Assembly (NCBI GenBank): GCA_903835685.1
Contig: CAILNX010000002.1
Span: 1 to 42,500 of the forward strand
Source: an uncultured delta proteobacterium
GTDB taxonomy: Bacteria; Desulfobacterota; Desulfovibrionia; Desulfovibrionales; Desulfovibrionaceae
DNA length: 42,500 nt
Reading direction: 5' to 3'
Shown here: positions 1-12,100 of the stretch, piece after piece
How positions within the stretch are numbered: position 1 is the stretch's first letter
How the letters are laid out: each line of letters begins with the position of its first letter
Program-made: the position numbers and the translations under genes
The notes under the pieces: model-generated
What the model was told of the DNA's origin: nothing
Seen by the model: only the letters and a program-made list of their open reading frames with translations
Database searches by the model: none

Positions 1-129
1 AAGTTGTGCTCTGTTTTTGCATTTTATCATGGCGATCCCCCGGCGTTGTTGGACTAAGCTGTCACAACTCGCTAGGAATGTAAAGCAAATATTTTCATTG
101 TATCAGCATTGTAGACAGACTTTTTGCAG
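1..129. other. AT-rich intergenic stretch downstream of the giant gene
   Basis: This is noncoding DNA after the stop codon of the giant minus-strand gene and is clearly AT-richer than the gene. I see no convincing terminator hairpin with a T-run reading leftward and no gene start. A TTGTGACA half-site-like string is present on the minus strand but has no partner arm. Confidence 0.4.
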
Positions 130-3100
130 TCAGGTCTCATAGATGAAACAGGGAGTCGTCCCCGAAGATAAGTTGTAGTCCGTGGGGTTGAAGAAACTGC
201 CTGCCGCCAGGACGCCCGCGCTTGCGAAACCGAAGGCCGTCTTGTCGAAGAGCAACAGATCTTTTTCCCCGGCCGCTCCCGTGTGGTCCGTGAAGTCCGT
301 GATGAGTTTGCCCGCGTGGCACTCGGCCTGGGAGGTGAAGAGGAAGATGTCATTGCCCCCGCCGCCGGTCATGACGTCCGCGCCCTGGTGGCCGCAGATG
401 ACGTCGTTGCCCGTGCCGCCGATGATGGTGTTCGCGCTCGAATTTCCGATCAGAATGTCGCCATGGCTTGAGCCCAGGATGTTGGAGAAGTTGATGAGGG
501 TGTCGGTTCCGGACCCGCCGGTGACCTGCGGCGCGGAGACCGAGAGATCCACATGCACCGAGGCGCTGGCGTTGGCGTAGCTGACAGTGTTCACGCCGCC
601 CCCGCCGATCAGGATGTCGTCGCCCGCCCCGCAGATGATATAGAAGCTGCCCGCCGAGGCCGAGCCGTTGAAATGCAGGCCGTGGCTACCCAGGTCAGTG
701 GCGTCCACCACCAGGGTGCTGCCCGCGTCCACCAGACCGGCCGGGGCGGTCACGTTCACGTCGTCCGAGGTGTCGTGGATGACGATCTTCTCGAACCCGC
801 TCACGTGCGTCAGGTCGGGCGAATGGAAGACGCTGCCGCTGTAGTCCAGGATGTCGTAGCCCGCGCCGCCGAGCAGGGTGGAGGGGCTGGCCATGTTGTC
901 GGACATATGCACCGTGTCGTTCCCGTCCCCGCAGGAGATGTGCATTCCGTCGCGGTTGGAGTCGATGACGTCGTTGCCGTTGTCCCCGTAGAGCCAGTCG
1001 CCCGAATGCATGGCGGTGAGGTGGTCGTTGCCGTCCCCGCCGTGCAGGGTGTTGATGCCGCCCTCGCCTCCGACCAGGGTGTCGTCCCCGTGCCCGCCGT
1101 GGATGTCCAAGCTTCCGTCCATTTCCAGCCACCCGTTCCAGTCGAGGGGGGTGGAGGCGTCCAGGGCGCTGGCGTCAACGTGCAGGACCCCATGGTAGGG
1201 CGCCAGGCCTGCGGTTTCCACGTGCACGGTATGCCCCGAGTCCGCAGTGATGATCAGGTTTTGGAAGCCGGTCACGTTTTCCAGGAAGTGGCTATAGTCG
1301 TTCGGGTCGTTGATGTCGTAGTTCATGGCGTCGGTGTGGTGGTAGATCAGGGTGTTCGAATCCAGTCCGCCGTTCAGGTGGTCCAGGCTGGAAAGGTGGC
1401 TGCCCATGTTCACCGTGTCGTCCCCGTCCCCGCCCAGGATGGAGTAGTGGCCGTCGGTCCAGGCCGAGGCGTCGAAGTGCAGGGGGCTGTCGGAATCCAG
1501 GAGGTGGGCGTCCACGAAGAGGGTGGAGCCCGCCGCCACCAGAGCGCCCGGGGCCACCAGATCCACCGAGTGGCCCGAGGCCGCAGTGATGTCCAGGGTC
1601 TCGAACCCGGTCACGTGGTCCAGGATGTGCTGGTCCGTGCCCGTGTACTCGAAGTGCAGGATGTCGTGCCCCAGCCCGCCGTCGATCACCGAATCATGGG
1701 ACAGGTGGGTTCCCAGGTACACCACGTCGTCGCCCGCCCCGGCGTGGATGGTGTCCGGGCCGTACCCGCCGATGATGGTGTCGTTGCCGGGCCCGCCGAT
1801 GATGATGAAGTGGCCGTCGTGCTCGGCGCTTCCGTCGAAGATGAAGGTGAAGGGGTCGCTGTTCCCGTTCGTGGCGGAAAGTCCCGAGGCGTCCACGACC
1901 ATGGTGGCGCCATTGGCCACGAAGTCGTCCGTGGTGGTCAGGGTGATGCCGTCAGTCAGCGAATAGTCCCCGCTTAAGGCCAGGGTTTCAAATCCGGTGT
2001 AGTGGCTGTCGAACAGCAGTTGCCCATTTGTATTGTCCGTGCAGGCAAAGAAGGCCAGGGTGTTGTGGCCCGCCCCGCCGTCGGCGCTGGCCGCGCCCCA
2101 GGTTATGTCCACGGTGTCGTCCCCGTCCCCGCCGTAAAGCAGGTCGCCGCTGTTTGCGCCGTGAATCTCGTCGGCCCCCGCCCCGCCGTATATGGTGGTG
2201 GCGTTGCCGCCGCCGTTGCCGATGAGGATGTCGTTGTAATCCGAGCCGATGATCTTCTGGAAATTGAAGAGGTAGTCGTCGCCCGAGCCGCCCGTGGCCG
2301 TGCCGTAGGAGTCATTCTGGAAATGCAGCCCGTCGCCCAGATCACCGGACAACTGCCCGGCATGCAGGCTCACGGACACCCCGATCCCGCCAGACAGGGA
2401 GGGGGCATGGGCGTAGGACACGGTGTTCACGCCCAAGCCTCCGTCCAGCACGTCGTTCCCGGCCCCGCCCTCGATGGTGTTGCCGCTGGCGTCGCCGAGG
2501 ATGAGGTTGGGTCCCGCGTCCGAGCCCCGGACGTGCTGGAAGTTCCATATTTCATCATGGAGCGCGCCGTAGGACACGGTGGCCGACCCGGTCCCGTTCA
2601 ATACCAGGTTGATGCCGTCCAGGGCGTGGCTGTAGTCCAGCCAGTCGCCGTCCACATGCCCGCCGCCTTTGTACACGTCCCCGCCGTGGCCGCCGACGAT
2701 GGTGTCGTCGCCCAGCCCGCCGATCAGGTTCACGTGCCCCGGCCCGGAGTCGATGCTGTTCCAGACCAAGTGGGTGTCCGTACCCATGCTTGAAGCGTCC
2801 ACGGCCACGGTGGCCCCGGTGGTGGCGAAGGCGGCGTTGTGGATATCGATGTTGGCCGTGTGGCCCGAGCCTGCGCTGATGTAGACATGGGCAAACCCGG
2901 TGACATTGTCCAGGATGTCGGTATCACCGCCCACGTGCGTGAAGTACAACTTGTCTCCCGAGTCCCCGCCCCCGTCCAGAATGTCGGCGCTGGTCAGGTG
3001 CGTGCCCATGTGCACGATGTCATCGCCCGCGCCGGCGTCGATGTGCATGGTCCCGTCGCCCGTGGTGACGATGTAGTCGCCCCCGCTGCCCGTGGTGATG

Positions 3101-6100
3101 CTGTAGGCCCCGTGGCCGGTTTCCACGTAGATCGATTCAGTGCCGCCAGTGATGTAGGTGGTGGCGCCGCTGTCATTGTCGCCAGCAATGATCGTGTCGT
3201 GGCCCCCGCCGCCGGTGATGATGTCGTAGCCCCCGCCGCCATGGATGGTGTTGGCGTTCGTGTCTCCGATCAGGATGTCGTCGTGGGCCGAGCCGATGAT
3301 GTTCGAGAAGTTGGTGATGCTGTCGTTGCCCGCGCCGCCCGTGGCCGTGTGCAGGGTCAGGTCCACGCTCACCCCGCTCGCGGCGTGGGCGTAGGACACG
3401 GTGTCCGTCCCGCCGGTCCCGCCGCTTAAGGTGTCGTTGCCCGCGCCGCCCTCTATGGTGTTGTCGCCCGCGCTGCCGGTGATGCTGTCGTTGCCCTCGG
3501 TCCCGCGCACGTTGGAAAAGCCCTTGATCCAATCCATGTCCGAGGGCCCACCCGAGACCATGGCCACGCTGTACCCGCCCGCAATGGTGGCTGCGGAGTC
3601 CAGGCTCAGGATCAGGCCCGAGCTCGAGTTCCGATAGCTGTAGTCGATCCAGTCCCCGTTGCCGGACATATTCACGGTGTCGTTGCCCAGGCCGCCCATG
3701 ATGAACAGGTTGTCGGCGCTTCCGGTGATGGAGTCGGCGTAGTCCGTGGCCCGGATGATCTCGATGTTCGAGAAGTGCTGGTCGGTGCTGGTCCAGGCGT
3801 CGTTTACCAGGCCAGAAGTGATGGTGAGGGTGCCCCCTTGGCCGACGTTGGCGTAGTCCAGGGTGTCGATCCCGGCCCCGCCGTCAAAGGTATAGTTGTC
3901 GAACTGGGAATGGAACAGGTCGTCCCCGGCCGTGCCCACGAAGCCCTGCACCCCGGTGAAGGAGTCGGTCCCGCTTATCCCGGTCTTGAGCACGATCCCC
4001 CCGCCGCCCCCGGGCATGTCCACGGTCACGCCCGTGGCCCCGCTCAGGTGATAGTCCAGGGTGGTGTTGGCCCCGCCGCCGTGATAGACGTCGTTGCCCG
4101 CGCTGCCGATGAAGGTGGCGGCCGTGTATGCGCCCCCGCTGCCGAGCACGGTGTCGTTCCCGTCCCCGCCGTTCACGATCTGGACGCCCGAGGGGGCGTT
4201 GGTGTCCAGGTCGATGACGTCGTTGCCCGCGCCGGCGTGGATGGAGTTGTCCATGCCTGCGGCGTAGATGGTATCGTTGCCCATGCCGCCGACGATGAAG
4301 TTGTTCCCGGCGCCGCCGGTGATGGTGTCCCCGGCCTGGCCGCCGTGGATGATGTCCCCGTCGCCCCCGTCGCTGTTGCCGGTGCCCGTGATAATGAGAT
4401 GGGCGTTGGTCTCGCCGCTGGCGTCCAGGGTCAGGTGCCCGTTGCCCAGGGAGGAGCCGTCCAGCACGATGGTCCCGCCCAGGCCGCCGTCCAGGCCGTC
4501 GCCCGTGATCAGGGTGAAGCGCGGGGTCTGGGCGGTTCCCATGAATTCGACATGCTGGAAATGGGTCGCGGTGATCCCGCTGGTCAGGTCCAGGGTGGTG
4601 TCGCTGTTTTCATCGTAGCTCAAGTGCAGGGTGTTGTTTCCCCCGCCGCCGTCCAGCACGTCCCCGCTGTGCAGCCCGGCGGCCTGGACCGTGACATAAT
4701 CGTCCCCGGTCCCGCCGTACAGGGACAGATGGCTCAAGTCAGCGGACTGGATGTCGAAGGAGTTCTGCCCGTCCCCGCCGTGCAGAACCATGCCCCCCTG
4801 GCTTCCGGACTCGACCGTGAAGGTGTTGGCCCCGAGGCCGCCCCACAGGGTCAGGTGGCCGTCGCCCGTGGCCTTGACATCGAAGGTGTTGTCCAACTGC
4901 CCGCCGTGGACCACGCCGTTGGACACCCCGGAGCCCAGGGTGAAGAACATGTCGCAGTCGGATTCAGCCCGGGCGTCCCAGAGCAGGGTCCCGGTCAGGC
5001 CCGAGGCGTTCACGGAAAGGGAGCCGTGGTATCCGTCGCCAAGGTCCGGGTCCACGGCCAGGGTGTCCTTGGCCAGGATGGTCGCGTCCGTTCCCAGCAG
5101 GAAGACGCCGTCCATGCGCGAGACGTGGTCCAAGTCGTGCTGGGAGGCGCTGTCCGTGCCCGGGGTCATGTCCTGGAAGGACAGGTAGGAATGCCCCCCT
5201 CCCCCGTCCAGGGTCACGGAATCGGACATGAGCGTGCCGAACAGGAAGCTTTGATCCCCCGTGGACTGGCCATGGAAGGAGTCCATGCCGTCGAACCCGA
5301 TGCTCGAGCCCACGCCGACGAGCTTGGTCAGGAGGATCCCGTTCTCGGTGGAACCGGCCACGTACACCGTGCCGTCCTTGCCGATGGTGAGCCCGGAGAG
5401 GGAATCCGAGTTGATGTTTTGGTAGTCATCGTAGTTAAAAATCCCCCCCTCGCCCCCGACGGCCGGGTTCTCGAGGCCGTTCTCGCCAAGGGTGTACAGC
5501 AGGGAGTTGTTGCCGTACTCGGAGGAGTGCTCGACCCCGACCAGAATCTGCCCGGTGAGCGGGTCGATGCTCAGGGCCGTTGCCGTCATCCTCCCGCTGC
5601 CGTAGAAATTGAATCCGGTCTCCACCCCGCCATTCCCGAAGCTGGCGTCCAGGGCGCCGGAGGAATCGAGCCGGGCCACGGTCCAATCCATGTGTCCATT
5701 CCCGTCGGAGACCGCTCCGCCCATCACGATGCGGTCCTGGCCGTCCACCACCACGCTGAAGAGGCCGCCGCTGTAGTTCCCCAGGACCACCGCGCCCGTG
5801 CCGCCGAAGCTTGAGTCCAGGCTGCCGTTGGTGTTGAACCGGACCACGAGCCACTGGCCGTCGGCCTGGCCCACGGCCACCACCCGGTCCTCATGGTCCA
5901 CGGTCACGGAACTGAAGGCGGTCATGGCATGGCCGGACACGGCAAGCGTCACCTTGCCGCCGTCCCCGAAGCTCTGGTCCAGTTGGCCGTTGCTGCAGAA
6001 CTTGGCCAGCGCGGCCGAGGCGGACGTGGCCTGGGCCGAGTACCCGGCCAGGAAGATGTGGCCCGAGGAGTCCTGGGTCATGGCGTAGGCCAGGTCGTTG

Positions 6101-9100
6101 CCGCCGTTGAAGTCGACCAGGACCTTGCCCTCGTGGCCGAAACCGGTGTCCAGGTTCCCGCTGCCGTCGAACCGGGCCAGGGCGAAGTCCAGGTTGCCCA
6201 TGACCTGGGCCTGGCCCGCGGCCAGGACCAGGCCGGAACCGGTCACGCCCAGGGCCTGGACGCTGCCGGAATCCGGGTTCGTGGTCTCGTGGGACAGCCC
6301 GGAGAAGTCCACCGTGGCGACGTTCTCCTGCCCACCGTCTGCGCCGTATTCGATCACGGCGAAGAGGTTCGGACTCTGGGCGGTGGCCTGGATATTGCCG
6401 CCCACGAAGATGCTGCCGTTGTCCAGCACGGCCACGGCCTGGCCCTGGACCGAATACGCTCCGCCCAAGTCGTCCAGGACCACGCCGTTGTCCCCGAAGT
6501 TCGTGTCGTGCCCAACGACGCCGCCACCACTCATGGAGTCCATCACCGCGTTGCCCGAGTAGCCGTCCGCCCCGTGGCCGTGGATCTCCAGGGTCACGTC
6601 GTTGGCGTTCCCGGTCAGCTTCAGGGTGTCGGCCCCGGTCCCGCCGTGCGCGCGCCATACGCCGTCCTCGGAGCCCCGGAGGATGAGGTCGTCGCCCGCG
6701 CCCGCGTCAATGTGCACATTGCCGCCGTCCGCAGGGTCCCCGTTCAGGATGGTGTCGTTGCCGGTCCCGCCGTAAATGGTGTCGTTGCCGCCGTGGCCGT
6801 CGATGACGTCCCCCAGGTTGTTGCCGATGAGGGTGTCGTCATAGTTCGAGCCCACGATGTTTTGGAAATGGGCCAGAGTGTCGCTCCCTCCGCCGCCCGT
6901 GGCCGTGCCCAGGGACAGGTCCACGTGGACCCCGCTTGTGGCGTTTGCATAGGACACGGTGTTGATCCCGCTCCCGCCGTCCAGGGAGTCGTCGCCCGAG
7001 GACAGGGTCTCGTTCCACAGGATTTGGCCGCCCGTGTAGGTGGCCGAGAGCACGTCCGGTCGGCCGTCCCCGTTCAGATCCGCGGCGATGGCGAAGGCTG
7101 GCGGCGCGTCGGCGGTGGCCAGAAGCTGCTCGGGGCCGAAGGTTCCGTTGCCCAGGTTCTCGTACCAAACGATCTTTTGGTCATAATATGACACGGAGAG
7201 GACATCCATGCGTCCGTCCCCGTTCAGGTCCGCGCAATAGACGGACATCGGATAGGCCAAGGAGGCGATCACCTGCTGGGCGCCGAAATTGCCATGGCCT
7301 TGGCTATCGTTCGCGTACCAGACGATCTTGTTGTCACCGGCTGACGCGGCGACGATATCCGGATGGCCGTCCCCGTTCAAATCGGCGGCGAAGACACCGC
7401 TTGCAATGCTGGCGGTTTGGGTGATGACGTGCTCGGTGAAGTGGCCGCTGCCGTCGTTCTGGTACCAGGCGATCTTGTTGTCGGTCGTGGAGGCGGAGAG
7501 CACGTCGATGAAGCCGTCCGCGTTCAGGTCCGCCGTCCAGAGGGCGTGCACCCCGGATACGCTTGTGGAAATGACGTTCGCCGAGAAGCTGTTGTCGGCA
7601 TTGTGCTTGTACCAGGTGATATGGGTGTCATCTCCCGCGATCACGTCCGGGTGGCCGTCCCCGTCCAGGTCGGCGGCGATGACGCTGGTCGTTGCAAGCC
7701 CCATCGTTCCCACTGAATACGGGGTAAAGTTGCCAAGGCCGTCGTTCTTGTACCAGACGACCTCGCCGTAGAGCCAGCCAGCGGAGATCAGGTCCGTGTG
7801 GCCGTCCCCGTCCACGTCCGCGCCGTAGACCGCATAGGGCTCACACGGCGGCGAGGCCACGGCGTGCTCGGTGAAGGACCCGTCGGCATTCTGCTCGTAC
7901 CAGGAGACGGTGCTGTCGTACACGGATGAGGAGAGCACATCCATGCGGCCGTCCTCGTTCACGTCCGCGACAAAGAGCCCGGCCACCCCGTTGTGCGAGG
8001 TGCTGTTGAGAACCTGCTGGGCGCCGAAACCCGTGCCGCTTCCGACGCTGCCCATGAGGACGTCGTTGCCCGAACCGCCGAGGAGGTCGTTGTGACCCGC
8101 CCCGCCCAAAATGATCAGGTCCGCGGTCTGGTGGGAGCCGTCGAAGTGCAGGCCGCCGGAAAGGTTCGAGCCGTCGATGGTCACGGCCCCGGACGAGGGG
8201 CAAAGGTCGTGGGCCGGAGTGACATAGGCGTTGGTCCCGCTGATGACGATGTCCTCCACGTGGGTCACGTTGGTCAAATCGTAGGTGGAGTGGCCGTCGC
8301 TGGTGAAGGTCAGGGTGTCGTGGCCCGCCCCGCCGTCCACGGAGTCGGCCAAGGTCAGGTTGGAGCTGAAAATGAAGGTGTCGTTGCCATTGTTGCCGGA
8401 GAAATGGTCCGTGCCCTGCCCGGCGATCATGGTGTCGTCCCCGGACGAGCCGAGGACATCGACGGAGGTGGTGGATCCCAGGCTCGCGCCGTACCAGACA
8501 AAGGGGCCGCCGATGCTGGATGCGTCCACCAGAAGCGATGCGCCCGCCGCCACCATGGATCCCGGGGCGCTCAGGTAACCCTGGCTGCCCTCCACCTGGA
8601 TGATCTCCACGTTGGTCACATGGGCCAGTTGGAAGCTGTCGGTCTGGGTATCGCCGTTGGCGGTCAGGAGGATGGTGTCGGTATCGGCCCCGCCGTCGAT
8701 GGTCACGTCCGAAGTCATGTACTGGTGCATGAGGAAGAAATCGTCGCCCGCGCCGCCCAGCAGGGTGTCGTGGCCGCCCTCGCCGCCGAGCATGTCGTTG
8801 CCCGCGCCGCCGCTGATCCAGTTGTCCTGGCTGTTGCCCATGAGGGTGTCGTCGTGGGCCGAGCCGGTGATACCCTCGATGTTCACCAGGATGTCGTGGC
8901 CGTCCGCGCCCACGGCCGTGCCCAGGTGCGAGCCGGACTCCACCATGTTCATGCCCGAGCCGGGCACGTGAAAGGCGCTGTACAGGGACAGGTCGTGGAA
9001 GCCCGTGCCCCCGGCCGTGATCACGCTCTGGTTCAGGTCCACGGTCACGCCCGAGGAGGCGTCGGCGTAGGAGACGATGTCCACGTTCGTCTCGACGCCC

Positions 9101-12100
9101 TCGCCGCCGATGATGGTGTTGTCCCCGGCATTGCCTTGCAGGAAGTCGGCCCCGCGCCCGCCCAGGAGGATGTCGTTGCCCGAGCCGCCCAGGATGGAGT
9201 TCCCGCCGCCCACATCGCCCTCCCCGCCCATGATGAGCAGGTTCGCGGTCTGGTGGGAGCCGTCGAAGTGCAGGCCGCCGACCAAGTACTGGGCGTCGAC
9301 GATCAGGCCCCCGGACGAGGGGGAGAGGTCATGCTGGGGCGCGACGTAGGCGTTGTACCCGGTGCTGTCGATGAGGATGTGCTCCACGTGGGTCACGTGG
9401 TCCAGCTCCCCGGTGTAGGAGGGGTTGTCCGTATCGGTGTAGGTCAGGAGGTCATTACCCGGGCCGCCGTCCACAATGTGGACCTGGGTGCTGACAGTGC
9501 CCAGGTTGATCTGATCGTTGCCGCTGCCGCCGATGACGCTCATGCTGTGATTCGCGGCCGTGATGGTCTGATCGTTCTCGCAGGTGTGGCAATCGACCGT
9601 GACCAGGTCGTCGCTGGTCCAGTTGGTAAAGGTGAAATCGGTCAAATTGATGGTGTTGACCAGGTCGTCGCCGTGGATGACCAGGCCGTTCTGGCGGCTG
9701 GCGGCGAAGTGGATATCGCTCAGGCCGTCGAACTGGGAGCTGGTCATATCCACCACGCCCGCGTCCTTGAACTCCAGGATCTGGATGTGTTGGAAGGAGT
9801 CGGCCGGGGTGAAGTCCACCGAGGCCCAGACCTGGGCGGTGTTGATCCCGCCGGTCCCGCCGTCCAACTGCGCGTGGGTCAGATTTTCGCCAGCAGCGAA
9901 CAACAGGATGTTGTCCCCGCCGCCGCCGTCAATGGAGTCCGCCCCGCCCAGGCCGGCGATGGTGTCGTCCCCCCGCCCGCCGATCAGGGTGTCGGCCTCG
10001 TTGCTGGTGCCGATGAGGAGCTCCCCGCCCCAGCGGATGTCGTTTCCGTCAAAAACATGCTGGCCGGTAAGCGTGGCCACCACCAGATTGTTACCCGATC
10101 CGTCTTCGAACATGAGCTTGGAGTTGGCGGAGTCGAAATAGAGGCAGTTCGCGCCATCGGACGTGCCGTCCCCATGCGTGGTGTAATGCGTCAAGTCGGA
10201 GAACTGCCCGTCGGCCACGGTGGTCAGGATCTTCACCTTGTCCGTCCCGTGCTTGAAGCCGGTGATGGTGTCCCCGAACTCGGTCAAGTCCGAGTACATG
10301 AACGTGTTGCGCCCAGCGCCGCCGTCCATGACGTCGTGCCCGATCCCGCCGAACAGGGTGTCGTTCCCGGCCCCGCCGATCAGCGTGTCACCGTTTCCGT
10401 CTCCGGACAGGATGCTGCCGTCGGTCAGGCCCGTCAGCACCCCCGAGTTCATGGAAAAGCCCCAGACGCCGGGAATTCCGGTGTTGCCCAGGGCGGTCTC
10501 CAGGTTGAGCATCCCGGCCTCGTTCCCGGAAACCGCAAGCTGCTGGTAATTGGTATGGTCGCCTGCCGCGATCAGTGCCCGGGCCACGGTCCCGCCCAGG
10601 CCGTTATGGCCGTCCGAAGCGTCGCCCGTGGTCCAATTGATGTCCTCGTACCGGAAGATGATGTCGAAATTGTGGTTGCCCCGGTCCACGATCTGCAACT
10701 GGAAGGCGTTCAGCTTGTCGTGGTGCTCGTTGAAATAGCCCACGTCGTCCCAGGTGACGGTCAGGATGTGGTTGGTGGTGTCCAGGTGGTAATAGACATT
10801 GTCGCTGCCCGTGGATTGGCCGCCCGGCGTGGGGGTTCCGTCCCCGCCCCGGGTGTCCACGTCGGCCCAGAACGGGGCGATGATAGGCACGCCCACCGAG
10901 CCCAGGGAAGAGGGAGGGGTGTAAGTGGACAGGCTCTGGCCAAAGGTGATGTTCCCGTTGTTGTTGATGTAGATCCCGGCGTAGGTGTGCCCGTAGAACG
11001 TGATCCCGTTGGCAAAGACCGAGGTCAGGTCGATGTAGTTCGAGGACCCGTCGTCCGTGGAGGCCAGGGCCGTTCCGAAACCGGCCGAGCCGCCCAGGCC
11101 GTTGACCAGGGACCCGTCAGTCGTCGAGCTCGCGCCCAGGGCGTTGCCGTCGCCGCCATAAATGATCTGGTCCGCGGCCACATTCCCGCCGTTCCAGGTC
11201 AGGGTGTGTGCCCCGGACAGATTGGAGCCGTCCACGATCAGGGTCGAGCCCGCCGGGGCCAGGCCCGAGGGCGGGGTGAGGATCGTGCTGGCGTCGCCCA
11301 GCACGATGGATGCGACGTTGGTCACGTGGGCGAGGTCGCCGGAGTGGTCGCCTATTTGGCTCTGGGTGAAGGCCAGGGTGCTGTAACCGGGGCCGCCGTC
11401 AATGGTGACCGAGGAGGACATGTACTGCTCCATCCCGATCAGGTCGTTCCCGCCATTGGCATGGATGTACTGGGTCCCCTGGGTTCCGACCAGGGTGTCG
11501 TTATGGCTGGAGCCTTCGATGTTCTGGATGTGGGCCAGGGTGTCGTGGCCGTCCCCGCCCGAGCTGGTGCCGCCGGGCAGGTCCACGGTCACGCCCGAAG
11601 AGGCGTTCTGGTAGGAAACGGTGTTGATCCCGCCCCCGCCGTCAATGGAGTCGTCCCCGAGTCCGCCCTCGAACCAGTTGTTGCCCGAGTCGCCGATGAG
11701 GGTGTCGCCAAAGTCCGACCCCTGGACTGCGCCGATATGCACCAGGATGTCGTGCCCGTCCCCGCCCGTGGACGTGCCGAAATGCGTGCCCTGGGGCAGG
11801 CCGTAGAGATTTCCCTCGCCAAGGGTCCCGGCGTCCAGGACCACGGTCACGCCTGCGGTGGCGTCCTGGTAGGAGGCCGTGTTCAGGCCCTGTCCGAAGC
11901 CCTGGCCGCCGATGATGGTGTCGTCCCCGGCGTCGCCCTGGAACCAGGCGGCCTCCTGGTTGGACCCGATGAGGGTGTCGGCGAACTGGGAGCCTTCCAC
12001 GTTGTTGATGCCGAAAAGATAGTCGTGGCCGTCCCCGCCCGTGGCCGTGCCGTAGTGCGCGAACTGGCCGTGGGTTCCCACGGAGCCGCCCAGGGTCCCG

